NCBI GenBank assembly: GCA_900542155.1
Contig: UQMD01000011.1
Location: 4,726 to 68,725 of the forward strand
DNA: 64,000 nucleotides
Reading direction: 5' to 3'
Origin: an uncultured Collinsella sp.
GTDB lineage: Bacteria > Actinomycetota > Coriobacteriia > Coriobacteriales > Coriobacteriaceae
The position numbers and the translations under genes were made by a program. Of this stretch, positions 34,471 through 42,605 are shown in pieces (positions within the stretch are counted from its first letter, which is position 1; each line of letters opens with the position of its first letter). The notes beneath the pieces were generated by a model. The model was not told the DNA's origin. It saw nothing but the letters and a program-made list of their open reading frames with translations, and searched no databases.

Positions 34471-35403
34471 ATGGCTCGTCGTACGCCTTCTCAACTTAAT
34501 ATGCTGCTCGCCGTCGATAAGCCGGTGGGCTGTACGTCCCACGATGTGGTATCGCAGTGCCGACGCGCCCTCCATGAGCGACGCGTCGGCCATGCCGGTA
34601 CGCTCGACCCCATGGCCTCGGGTGTCATGGTGGTGGGCGTGGGCCAGGCGACCCGTCTGCTGGGCATGCTAACCCTGGATACCAAAAGTTATGTCGCCGA
34701 CATTTCGTTTGGCGTCGAGACCAATACCGATGACGCGGAGGGTGAGGCCGTCCGCACGGTGCCCGTTGCCCCCGAGCTGCGCGATTTTGCTTACGCCCGT
34801 GAGCAGCTGGCCGCTATGCTTGGCCCGCAGATGCAGGTGCCGCCAGCGTTTTCGGCCATTTCGGTCAATGGCGTTCGCGCCTATAAGAGTGCTCGCGAGG
34901 GCAATGCGGTTGAGTTGCCCCCGCGCCCCGTCGAGGTCTATGCCGCCGACCTGATCGCCGTGGGCGGCGAAGGCGATACGTGCGTCTGGACCGTGGCGTT
35001 TTCGGTAAGCAAGGGCACCTACATTCGCGCGCTTGCTCGCGATCTGGGTCGCGCCTGCGATAGCGCTGCGCATATTTCCGCGCTGCGCCGCACGGCCTCC
35101 GGTGTTGTTTCCATTGGCGCTTGTCATGCGGTAGAGGAGCTCTCTGCCGAGTCCGCTGCCGGCTTTGCTCTGGATCCCATCGGCGCCCTTGGTGCCACGC
35201 GTGTCGATTTGCCGGGCAATCTTGCAGACGACTTGCTTTGTGGTCGCCGCATTCCCGTTGAACGCGCGCTTGTGGACTTCGATACGTCGAAGGCACCGTT
35301 CGCGCTCGTGCTTGATGGGGGACTCAAAGCGCTCGCCCGCATCGAGGGCGGCCGCTTTGTGATGGAGCACGTCTTTCCGCAGGCGATCGGCGGTGTTCGA
35401 TGA
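34471..35403 (+). CDS. truB: tRNA pseudouridine-55 synthase
   Basis: Converts U55 of the tRNA T-loop to pseudouridine. The 310-residue protein has the family motif GHAGTLDPMASGVMVVGVGQAT with the catalytic Asp, KSYVADISFGVETNTDDAEG, QVPPAFSAISVNGVRAYKSAR and SKGTYIRALARDLG. It is normal in length. The stop overlaps the ribF ATG by three bases (ATGA). GGATGG is the only ribosome-binding sequence visible ahead of ATG 34471. Confidence 0.95.
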   Translation: MARRTPSQLNMLLAVDKPVGCTSHDVVSQCRRALHERRVGHAGTLDPMASGVMVVGVGQATRLLGMLTLDTKSYVADISFGVETNTDDAEGEAVRTVPVAPELRDFAYAREQLAAMLGPQMQVPPAFSAISVNGVRAYKSAREGNAVELPPRPVEVYAADLIAVGGEGDTCVWTVAFSVSKGTYIRALARDLGRACDSAAHISALRRTASGVVSIGACHAVEELSAESAAGFALDPIGALGATRVDLPGNLADDLLCGRRIPVERALVDFDTSKAPFALVLDGGLKALARIEGGRFVMEHVFPQAIGGVR

Positions 35404-36407
35404 TGCTGGCGCCCCACGAGCTCGCGCGTGTCTTTTTCGCGGGTGAGTTGGATGAGGCCCGTATCATTTCTGCCGATGCATTTGATGGGTGCGAGTTCTT
35501 GGGTGCCGCGTCGATCGCCATTGGCGTGTTTGATGGCGTGCATCGTGGGCACCAAGAACTGATCGACGCGGTTATTCGCGATGCGCATGATCACGGCAGC
35601 AAAGCGGTCGTGGTTACCTTCGATCCTGATCCGGACGTCGTGGTGAGTCCTTCGCCCGCTCAAAAATTGATGACGACGGCCGACCGCCTGCATGCCCTGG
35701 CTCAAACCGGGGTCGATGCGGTGGTGGCCGTTCCCTTTACGCCCGCCGTGGCGGCACTCGACCATGTCGGGTTTCTGGCGCTGTTGTCGCGCGTTGTCGA
35801 CATTCGCTCCATTCGTGTAGGCAGCGACTTTAGGCTCGGCCGTGGCGGCGCTTCGGGCGTTGCCGAAATGCGCGCCTGGGGCGCTGAGCGTGGGGTTGAC
35901 GTTTACGGTCACGACCTGCTCTGCGTTAACGGGCAGACCATCTGTGCCACGCGCATCCGCCATGAGCTTGGTCAGGGTCATGTGGAGCTGGCTGCCGAGC
36001 TTCTCGGCCGTCCCTATATGCTGCGCGGCGTTGTGGCGGCTGGCCGTCACGAGGGCTCCGACATGGGATTTCCCACGGCAAACATCCAGGTGCCCGACGG
36101 CATCCAAGTGCCTGCCGATGGCGTCTATGAGGGTCTGGTGCTGGTCGACGATACCGTATGGCCTGCTGCCGTTAACGTCGGGCTGCCGCCGACCTATGCT
36201 GATGATGCCGCCTCGGCGCATCTTGAGGCCAACTTGATCGGCTATGCGGGCGACCTGTATGGCGCTTCCGTGTCGCTGGCGTTTACGCGCTGGCTGCGTC
36301 CGTCTCGCGTGTTTAATTCCCTGGACGAGTTGATCGCGACCGTCGAGGGTAACATCGACGATATCCGTCATAACTTGGGTGAGCAGGGGGTGAGCATCCG
36401 TGATTAG
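35400..36407 (+). CDS. ribF: Bifunctional riboflavin kinase/FAD synthetase
   Basis: Makes FMN and then FAD. The 335 residues start with the adenylyltransferase half (IAIGVFDGVHRGHQELIDAVI, an HxGH site; VGSDFRLGRGGASGVAEM; ICATRIRHELGQG) and end with the flavokinase half (GRHEGSDMGFPTANIQV, EANLIGYAGDLYGASVSLAFTRWLRP). Two adjacent ATG codons (35400, 35403) could start translation; both overlap truB. The last 8 bases overlap the dnaG GTG start. Confidence 0.94.
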   Translation: MMLAPHELARVFFAGELDEARIISADAFDGCEFLGAASIAIGVFDGVHRGHQELIDAVIRDAHDHGSKAVVVTFDPDPDVVVSPSPAQKLMTTADRLHALAQTGVDAVVAVPFTPAVAALDHVGFLALLSRVVDIRSIRVGSDFRLGRGGASGVAEMRAWGAERGVDVYGHDLLCVNGQTICATRIRHELGQGHVELAAELLGRPYMLRGVVAAGRHEGSDMGFPTANIQVPDGIQVPADGVYEGLVLVDDTVWPAAVNVGLPPTYADDAASAHLEANLIGYAGDLYGASVSLAFTRWLRPSRVFNSLDELIATVEGNIDDIRHNLGEQGVSIRD

Positions 36408-38529
36408 TGATGAGGAAAAAGATCAGGTACGCGCGGCGTCGGACCTGGTTGCCATCGTGCAGGAAACGGTTGAGCTCAAGCCCCGCGGCCATGAGTTTTG
36501 GGGCTGCTGCCCGTTTCATGGCGAAAAGACCCCATCATTTCACATTATCCCTGCTACGCAGGTGTGGCACTGCTTTGGCTGCGGCGAGGGCGGCGACGTC
36601 TTCACCTATATTATGAAGCGCGAGAACCTGAGTTTTCCCGAGTCGATCCGCTATTTGGCTGATCGTGCGGGCATTGAACTGCACGACACCGGTGCGCAGC
36701 GCGATCGCGGCACCAAGCGTGCCCGCATCTATGACCTGTGCGCCGAGACGGCTCAGTTCTACCACACCATGCTTATGCGCGGTAAGGACAGCCGTCCGCG
36801 CGAGTACTTTGCCAGCCGCGGTATGGGCGGAGATGTCTGCCGACGCTATTGCCTGGGCTTTGCGCCGGGTCGCAACGCGCTGGTTTCGCATCTGTCTCAA
36901 GCGGGCTTTACCCCGCAGGAGATGATTGACGCCAACGTGGCCGTGAGCCGTGGGCGCGGACAGCTCGCGGACCGCTTTTACGACCGCGTGATGTTTCCCA
37001 TCTTTGATGAGCAGGGTCACAATATCGCCTTTGGCGGGCGTATCATGGGCGATGGTCAGCCCAAGTACCTCAACACTGCCGAGACGAGCGTGTTTCATAA
37101 GAAACGAAACCTCTATGGCTTTAACTGGGCCAAGGAGTTTATCGTTGCGCAGGATACCGCCATCGTGGTGGAGGGCTATACCGACTGCATCGCCTGCTGG
37201 GAGGCAGGGATCAAAAACGTCGTCGCCACGCTGGGCACAGCACTCACGGAACATCACGTTAAGACACTCACCCGTTTTGCCAAGCGCATTGTATATATGT
37301 TCGATGGCGACGCCGCGGGTCAAAAGGCCGCGCGCCGCGCGATTCAGTTTATCGAGCAGGATTCGATGGACCTGCGCTGCGTGGTGCTTCCCGACGGCAA
37401 CGACCCCATGGAGTTCATCACGGCGCATGGTGGCGAGGCGCTGCAGGCGCGCATCGATGCCGCCGAGCCCCTCATGGACTTTGTGTACCGTTCGCTGCAG
37501 GAGTCGAGCGACATTACCACGCCGGGCGGTCGCGCCAAGGCGCTCGAGGACGCGCTGACACTTATCTATCCGCTACGCGACAGCTATATGATCGACACGT
37601 ACTTTATCCAGATTGCCGACCTGTTGGGTTTGGACCTGGAGACCGTGCGCGCGAGTTCGGGCCGTGTGTTTCGCGATGTCGCCAAGCGCGAGGATGCCGA
37701 GCGCCGGCGTGAGCAGAGCTACGAGCGCCAGCGCGCGCAAGCTGAGCGCGCGGGCGGTTCGCAGGGACGAAGCTCGGGCGGCGGTGCGACTGGTGCGCGC
37801 AGTGCCGGTCGCGGTGCCTGGGCCGCGGGTGCGACGCCGCCGGTGTCCGCACCGGTCGAGGAGGACCCGTACGACTACGTTCCGCTTGATGCCTATGGGG
37901 CCGCGCCGGTGGAGGTCGACGAGGACCTGCCGCCAATCGATGTGCCAGCGGGGATGGAAAGCGCTGCGACCGTTGCCGATAGTTCAAGCGCGGCGGCAGC
38001 TCCGTCGATGCCGATTGTTTTGACCGATCTGGAGCGGAAATCCCTGGCGGGGGAGCGCGAGCTGCTGACGATGCTCACGAGCTACCCCGATCTGTTCCGC
38101 ACGTATGCCGATCGTATTTGTTCTATTGAGTGGGTCGACCCGCGTCACGAGTCCATTGCGTGGGCCGTGCTGGCGACGCCGCCGGGCACCGATCCTGCGG
38201 CCTGCATGGATGCGGCGCGCGCGGTGTGTCCCGAGGCGGCAACGCTTGTGAGTGCCGGGCGCATCTCGGCAACGAGTAAGCACCCGACCGAGACGAACAT
38301 CGTCTTTATGCTCGATACGCTCGAGCTCTACACCATCAAACGTCGCATGCGGGCCGCGCAGGCCAAGTTGCGTCAGGACCGTTCACTCGACGATGAGGCC
38401 CGTCGCGTGCTGACGATGCAGGCGGTGCAAGATTCACAGCGCCAGCGCGAGCTCCAAAAGTCGATCGGTGGCGTGGCCGATCCATTTCGTTTGATCGGTT
38501 TGGAGACCGCAGGCGCCGACCAGGCCTAG
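36400..38529 (+). CDS. dnaG: DNA primase
   Basis: Synthesises RNA primers for replication. The 709-residue product has the zinc finger CCPFHGEKTPSF...WHCFGCGEGGDV (CxxH/CxxC), the RNA-polymerase core with FPIFDEQGHNIAFGGRIM, and the TOPRIM motifs VVEGYTDCIACWEAG and YMFDGDAAGQKAARRA. The C-terminal third has a Gly/Arg/Ala-rich linker (about 440-530) and then a helical helicase-binding domain. It starts with GTG overlapping ribF. Gene neighbours show the replication-initiation macromolecular-synthesis order dnaG-rpoD. Confidence 0.95.
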   Translation: MISDEEKDQVRAASDLVAIVQETVELKPRGHEFWGCCPFHGEKTPSFHIIPATQVWHCFGCGEGGDVFTYIMKRENLSFPESIRYLADRAGIELHDTGAQRDRGTKRARIYDLCAETAQFYHTMLMRGKDSRPREYFASRGMGGDVCRRYCLGFAPGRNALVSHLSQAGFTPQEMIDANVAVSRGRGQLADRFYDRVMFPIFDEQGHNIAFGGRIMGDGQPKYLNTAETSVFHKKRNLYGFNWAKEFIVAQDTAIVVEGYTDCIACWEAGIKNVVATLGTALTEHHVKTLTRFAKRIVYMFDGDAAGQKAARRAIQFIEQDSMDLRCVVLPDGNDPMEFITAHGGEALQARIDAAEPLMDFVYRSLQESSDITTPGGRAKALEDALTLIYPLRDSYMIDTYFIQIADLLGLDLETVRASSGRVFRDVAKREDAERRREQSYERQRAQAERAGGSQGRSSGGGATGARSAGRGAWAAGATPPVSAPVEEDPYDYVPLDAYGAAPVEVDEDLPPIDVPAGMESAATVADSSSAAAAPSMPIVLTDLERKSLAGERELLTMLTSYPDLFRTYADRICSIEWVDPRHESIAWAVLATPPGTDPAACMDAARAVCPEAATLVSAGRISATSKHPTETNIVFMLDTLELYTIKRRMRAAQAKLRQDRSLDDEARRVLTMQAVQDSQRQRELQKSIGGVADPFRLIGLETAGADQA

Positions 38530-38639
38530 ATGCTGTGGTCAACCAGCGTATTCTCGCCTATATCCTGTCTTTATTTTGGGTATAGACGTCTACGTGTGTG
38601 CTAAAGTATTGAGTCCTGTGGACTACGAAGGGAGAATCT

Positions 38640-39983
38640 GTGCCAAAAAAGACTGAGAGCACGGGTACTGGGCTGGAATCCTACGTTGCAAAGCTCATGG
38701 GCAACGGCTCAAACAGGGCTTCGGTAACCGAGGACGAGATTCAGGTCGCCCTGAAGGATATCGATGTCTCTGATGAGCAGCTCAACGCGGTGTATTCCGC
38801 GCTGCGTAACAGCGGCATCCAGATTATCTCCGCGAGCGGAAACGACGACGCTCCGATGGGCGTCGACGATGACGATAACGATACCGATGATTTCGATGAC
38901 GACGACGAGCACGATTCCGGCTCGCTTGACGATCACGAGCTTAAGATGGCCCGCCAGGCCGACGCCGAGATGGGCTCTTCCAAGAGCAAGAAGAAGCGCA
39001 CCGTGCGCACGTCTCGTTCGCGTTCGCGCGTGCGCGGCATCGATGCCTCCACGGTGATGCTGACCGGCGACCCGGTTCGTATGTACCTCAAGGAGATCGG
39101 TAAGGTCGACCTGCTGACCGCATCTGAAGAGGTCGATCTGGCCATGAAGATCGAGGCCGGTCTCGAGGCTACCGAGAAGCTCGAGGCAAATGAGGCTGGC
39201 GAGATCGAGCTCACGCGTGCCGAGATGCGTCGTCTTACGCGTATCGAGAACGTTGGTCTTGAGGCCAAGCAGGCGCTCATCAGCGCAAACCTGCGTCTGG
39301 TCGTCTCCATCGCCAAGCGCTATGTCGGCCGTGGCATGCTGTTCCTGGATCTGATCCAGGAGGGCAACCTCGGTCTGATCCGCGCCGTCGAGAAGTTCGA
39401 CTACCAGAAGGGCTTTAAGTTCTCCACGTACGCCACGTGGTGGATTCGTCAGGCCATTACGCGCGCTATTGCCGACCAGGCCCGTACCATTCGTATTCCC
39501 GTGCACATGGTCGAGACCATTAACAAGCTCGTCCGCGTGCAGCGCCAGCTCCTCCAGGATCTGGGCCGCGACCCGACCCCCGAGGAGATCGGTGCCGAGA
39601 TGGACATGAGCGCCGGCCGCGTCCGCGAGATCCAGAAGATTTCGCAGGAGCCCGTGTCGTTGGAGACCCCGATCGGCGAGGAAGAGGATTCCCAGCTGGG
39701 CGACTTTATCGAGGACTCCCAGGCTATCGTTCCGCCCGATGCGGCCAGCTTCTCCATGCTGCAGGAGCAGCTCACCCAGGTGCTCGATTCGCTTGCCGAT
39801 CGTGAGCGCAAGGTTATCGAGCTGCGCTTTGGTCTCGTTGACGGACACCCCCGCACGCTCGAGGAAGTTGGTCGCGAGTTTGGCGTCACGCGCGAGCGTA
39901 TCCGCCAGATCGAGTCCAAGACCCTGGCCAAGCTCCGCCATCCGAGCCGCTCTAGCAAGTTGAAGGACTACATCGAGTCTTAG
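38640..39983 (+). CDS. rpoD: Primary sigma factor RpoD
   Basis: Directs RNA polymerase to housekeeping promoters. The 447 residues begin with a short region-1.1-like helix bundle, an extremely acidic tract (about 80-100, mostly Asp) and a basic KKKRTVRTSRSRSR patch; then region 1.2 (MYLKEIGKVDLLTASEEVDLAMKI), region 2 (ANLRLVVSIAKRYVGRGMLFLDLIQEGN...STYATWWIRQAI), region 3 and region 4 with VTRERIRQIESKTLAKLRHPS. GTG start with AAGGGAG. It stands 110 bases after dnaG, in a gap with no clear consensus promoter. A repeat copy follows the stop. Confidence 0.96.
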   Translation: MPKKTESTGTGLESYVAKLMGNGSNRASVTEDEIQVALKDIDVSDEQLNAVYSALRNSGIQIISASGNDDAPMGVDDDDNDTDDFDDDDEHDSGSLDDHELKMARQADAEMGSSKSKKKRTVRTSRSRSRVRGIDASTVMLTGDPVRMYLKEIGKVDLLTASEEVDLAMKIEAGLEATEKLEANEAGEIELTRAEMRRLTRIENVGLEAKQALISANLRLVVSIAKRYVGRGMLFLDLIQEGNLGLIRAVEKFDYQKGFKFSTYATWWIRQAITRAIADQARTIRIPVHMVETINKLVRVQRQLLQDLGRDPTPEEIGAEMDMSAGRVREIQKISQEPVSLETPIGEEEDSQLGDFIEDSQAIVPPDAASFSMLQEQLTQVLDSLADRERKVIELRFGLVDGHPRTLEEVGREFGVTRERIRQIESKTLAKLRHPSRSSKLKDYIES

Positions 39984-39985
39984 TA

Positions 39986-40134
39986 GTTACGGCGTTTTAC
40001 CAAACGCCGTAACTGGCCGACGCTGCGCGGACACCAGAGCGACAACTTGTCATTCAAAGAGGACGGCATGACCAGAAGGTCTATGCCGTCCTCTTTTCAT
40101 GCCAATTTGTTCGCTCTGGTGCCCGCTCGCTGGC
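39986..40134. repeat. Long palindromic intergenic repeat, copy C (after rpoD)
   Basis: A perfect 12-base hairpin (39986-39997/40002-40013; core GGCGTTT/AAACGCC as in copy A), then GACGCTGCGCGG (40019-40030), then a long stem: CACCAGAGCGA/TCGCTCTGGTG (40032-40042/40111-40121) and the perfect 14-base AAAGAGGACGGCAT/ATGCCGTCCTCTTT (40056-40069/40083-40096) closed by ACC/GGT. TGCCCGCTCGCTGGC (40120-40134) ends it. The flanks are identical to copy A; the stem sequence differs but stays complementary. Confidence 0.82.
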
Positions 40135-40223
40135 ATTGTCAAAACATCGGCGTTTCCGTTGCCGGTGCCGGCAGTTAGCCCGTCCCCAAGGGATCAAGGC
40201 GAGAAAATTTCTTAAAAAAGTTC

Positions 40224-40251
40224 TTGCCCTTCGCCCAATCGTCCGTATAAT
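40224..40251 (+). promoter_or_regulatory. Promoter of tRNA-Asn
   Basis: TTGCCC (40224-40229) and a perfect TATAAT (40246-40251) with a 16-base spacer; an A-rich run (40205-40219) upstream resembles an UP element. Start is expected near 40258, 24 bases before the tRNA. Confidence 0.65.
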
Positions 40252-40281
40252 AAACTTCGTTGCTTGAGAGCACGCACCTAT

Positions 40282-40356
40282 TCCTCGGTAGCTCAATGGT
40301 AGAGCACGCGGCTGTTAACCGCGCTGTTGTAGGTTCGAGTCCTACCCGGGGAGCCA
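40282..40356 (+). tRNA. tRNA-Asn (anticodon GTT)
   Basis: Cloverleaf with acceptor TCCTCGG/CCGGGGA, anticodon stem CGCGG/CCGCG around CTGTTAA giving GTT, T-arm GTAGGTTCGAGTCCTAC, discriminator G and an encoded CCA. A promoter precedes and a terminator follows, so it is a stand-alone transcript. Confidence 0.96.
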
Positions 40357-40365
40357 GGTTGTAAA

Positions 40366-40392
40366 ACCCGTCGCATATGCGGCGGGTTTTTT
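40366..40392 (+). terminator. Intrinsic terminator of tRNA-Asn
   Basis: Nine-base stem ACCCGTCGC/GCGGCGGGT (one G-T pair) around ATAT, followed by TTTTTT. Confidence 0.88.
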
Positions 40393-40550
40393 CATGCCGC
40401 GATCGCCTGTGGCGAACGTTACCGTATCAACATTTCGTGTCGAGGATGTAATCGTGAACCCCGCCGCCTTAACATGGCGCGGTCGTTGTAAAATGTTGGA
40501 ATGATTGCTCCCACGACATGGTGCCGCGAGCACCAGAAAAGGAGATTCTT

Positions 40551-40907
40551 GTGTCTGAGACCATTAACGGCAGCCTGAGCGTCTCGAACGACGTTATTGC
40601 CGATATTGCCGGTTATGCCGCGATGACGTGCTACGGCGTCGTCGGTATGGCCGAACAGCTCCAGGGCGCCGAGAGCGTGCGCCTGCTTGCTGGCCAGCGC
40701 CTCCGCAAGGGCGTGCTTGTTTCCGCCGACGAGAACGGCCTCACGGTCGACCTTCACGTCGTGCTCGAGAACGGCGTCAACATGAAGTCCGTCTGCCACA
40801 ATCTTTCGAGCTCCGTCGCCTTCACCCTACAGGAGATCGCCCAGATCGATCCCGCCAGCCTTAAGATCGGCATTCACATCGACGCGCTCAAGAGCCGTCT
40901 GAACTAG
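40551..40907 (+). CDS. Asp23/Gls24-family envelope-stress-like protein
   Basis: A 118-residue alkaline-shock-type protein that in Gram-positive bacteria is attached to membrane partners or works next to the FakA-like kinase. NGSLSVSNDVIADIAGYAAMTCYGVVGMA, DENGLTVDLHVVLENGVNM and LEIAQIDPASLKIGIHIDAL-like motifs define the family. GTG at 40551 is chosen because AAAGGAG ends 7 bases upstream. fakA follows after 27 bases, the conserved pairing seen across Firmicutes and Actinobacteria. Confidence 0.87.
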   Translation: MSETINGSLSVSNDVIADIAGYAAMTCYGVVGMAEQLQGAESVRLLAGQRLRKGVLVSADENGLTVDLHVVLENGVNMKSVCHNLSSSVAFTLQEIAQIDPASLKIGIHIDALKSRLN

Positions 40908-40934
40908 CATCCGAAAACGGAGATTCAAATACCC

Positions 40935-42596
40935 ATGATTGCAAAGACCATTCGCACCTGTTTTCCGATCGCTGCGGCTGCCGTTTCCGAAAAGGCCGAG
41001 GAGATCAACAAGCTCAACGTCTTCCCCGTACCCGACGGCGACACCGGCACCAACATGTCGCTCACGCTCGCTTCGGTGACTAAGGAGCTTTCCGCCCTTC
41101 CCGCCGACGCCGACATGGAGGCCATTGCCGGCGCCATCACCCACGGCTCCCTGATGGGCGCCCGCGGCAACTCCGGCGTCATCACCTCGCAGATTCTGCG
41201 TGGTGTGGCCGAGGGCCTCGTCTCTGCCGATGAGCCCATTACGTCCGCCAATATCGCCTTCGCCTTCCGTCGTGCCGTCAAGGTTGCCTTCCAGGCTGTC
41301 CGTAAGCCCATCGAGGGCACGATCCTCACGGTCCTGCGTGATGTTTCGACCAAGGCAGACGAATGCGAGAAGAAGAAGTTCTCGGCCGAGGATGCGCTCG
41401 ACGCCATCGTCGTCGAGGCCTACCAGTCCGTCGCCCGCACGCCCGACCTGCTGCCCGTTCTGAAGGAGAACGGCGTGGTCGACTCCGGTGCCTTTGGCTT
41501 TGCCATCTTCCTGGAGAACTTTGTTGCCGCCGCGCTTGGCCGCAGCACCGTGGTCGAGGATTTCTCCGCCACGTTCGATTCCGCTGGCTCTGCCCGCGAC
41601 GCGGCCCTCGATCGCGTCGAGATCGAGGCCAACGACGATTGGGAGGGTTCGGAGTTCCGCTACTGCAACGAGTTCCTCTTTAAGGCCGACGCCCCGTTTG
41701 ACGAGGACGAGTGCCTTAAGTTCCTGGGCTCCATGGGTGACTGCGAGCTGCTCGTGGGTGCCTACCCCGACTACAAGATCCACGTGCACTCCAACACCCC
41801 GAACTTGGTGCTTGAGCACATGCTGCAGCTTGGTCAGATCTACGAGGTCTTTATCCACAACATGGAGATGGAGGCCCACGACCGTACCGCTAAGATCCAC
41901 GAGGACCAGGAGAAGGCCGCCGAGCCCGCGAAGGCCCTGGGCTTTGTCGCCGTTGCCGCCGGTTCCGGCGAGGCCGACATCCTCAAGTCCCTCGGCGTCG
42001 ATGTGATCGTGTCGGGCGGTCAAACCATGAATCCCTCGACCGCCGACCTGCTGGGTGCCGTCGACCAGGTCAACGCGACCTCGGTCATCATCCTGCCCAA
42101 CAACGGCAACATCCGCATGGCTGCCGAGGCCGCTGCTTCCGCCTGCACCGACAAGAAGGTCGCCGTCGTTCCCACCAAGACCGTTCCGCAGGCCTTCTCC
42201 GCGCTGTTCGCGGTCCTGCCCGATTCTGAGCTCGAGGACGCCGTTGCCGCCATGGTCGACGCCATCAGCGAGGTCCGCGATGGCGAGGTCACCCGCGCCG
42301 TGCGCGACTCCAGCGCCTCCGACGGCTCGCCGATTCACTCCGGTGACGTCATGGGTATCATTGCCGGTTCCATCGACGTGGTCGGCTCCGATGTGAAGCA
42401 GGTCACGCTCGACTGCATCAACCGCATGCAGGAGGAAGAGGAGGGCGACGCGCTGACGATTTTGGCCGGCGAGGAGCTGTCCGATGAGGCCTTCCAGGAG
42501 ATCGTCGACGCCATCGAGGAGGCTCAGCCCGATCTGGAGATCGACGCCCATCGTGGCGAGCAGCCGCTCTATCCCGTGATCTTCTCGATCGAGTAG
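40935..42596 (+). CDS. DhaL/DAK2-domain kinase, FakA (YloV) type
   Basis: Family members phosphorylate exogenous fatty acids bound to FakB. The 553-residue product starts with the DhaL ATP-binding domain: INKLNVFPVPDGDTGTNMSLTL (Asp cluster binding Mg-ATP), HGSLMGARGNSGVITSQILRG, PVLKENGVVDSGAFGF. A middle domain (about 215-320) and a C-terminal EDD/FakB-like domain (TDKKVAVVPTKTVPQAFSALFAV) follow. Normal in length (about 550). It lies between asp23 and recG, as usual. No FakB gene is in the window. Confidence 0.88.
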   Translation: MIAKTIRTCFPIAAAAVSEKAEEINKLNVFPVPDGDTGTNMSLTLASVTKELSALPADADMEAIAGAITHGSLMGARGNSGVITSQILRGVAEGLVSADEPITSANIAFAFRRAVKVAFQAVRKPIEGTILTVLRDVSTKADECEKKKFSAEDALDAIVVEAYQSVARTPDLLPVLKENGVVDSGAFGFAIFLENFVAAALGRSTVVEDFSATFDSAGSARDAALDRVEIEANDDWEGSEFRYCNEFLFKADAPFDEDECLKFLGSMGDCELLVGAYPDYKIHVHSNTPNLVLEHMLQLGQIYEVFIHNMEMEAHDRTAKIHEDQEKAAEPAKALGFVAVAAGSGEADILKSLGVDVIVSGGQTMNPSTADLLGAVDQVNATSVIILPNNGNIRMAAEAAASACTDKKVAVVPTKTVPQAFSALFAVLPDSELEDAVAAMVDAISEVRDGEVTRAVRDSSASDGSPIHSGDVMGIIAGSIDVVGSDVKQVTLDCINRMQEEEEGDALTILAGEELSDEAFQEIVDAIEEAQPDLEIDAHRGEQPLYPVIFSIE

Positions 42597-42605
42597 GCTC
42601 TGCCT

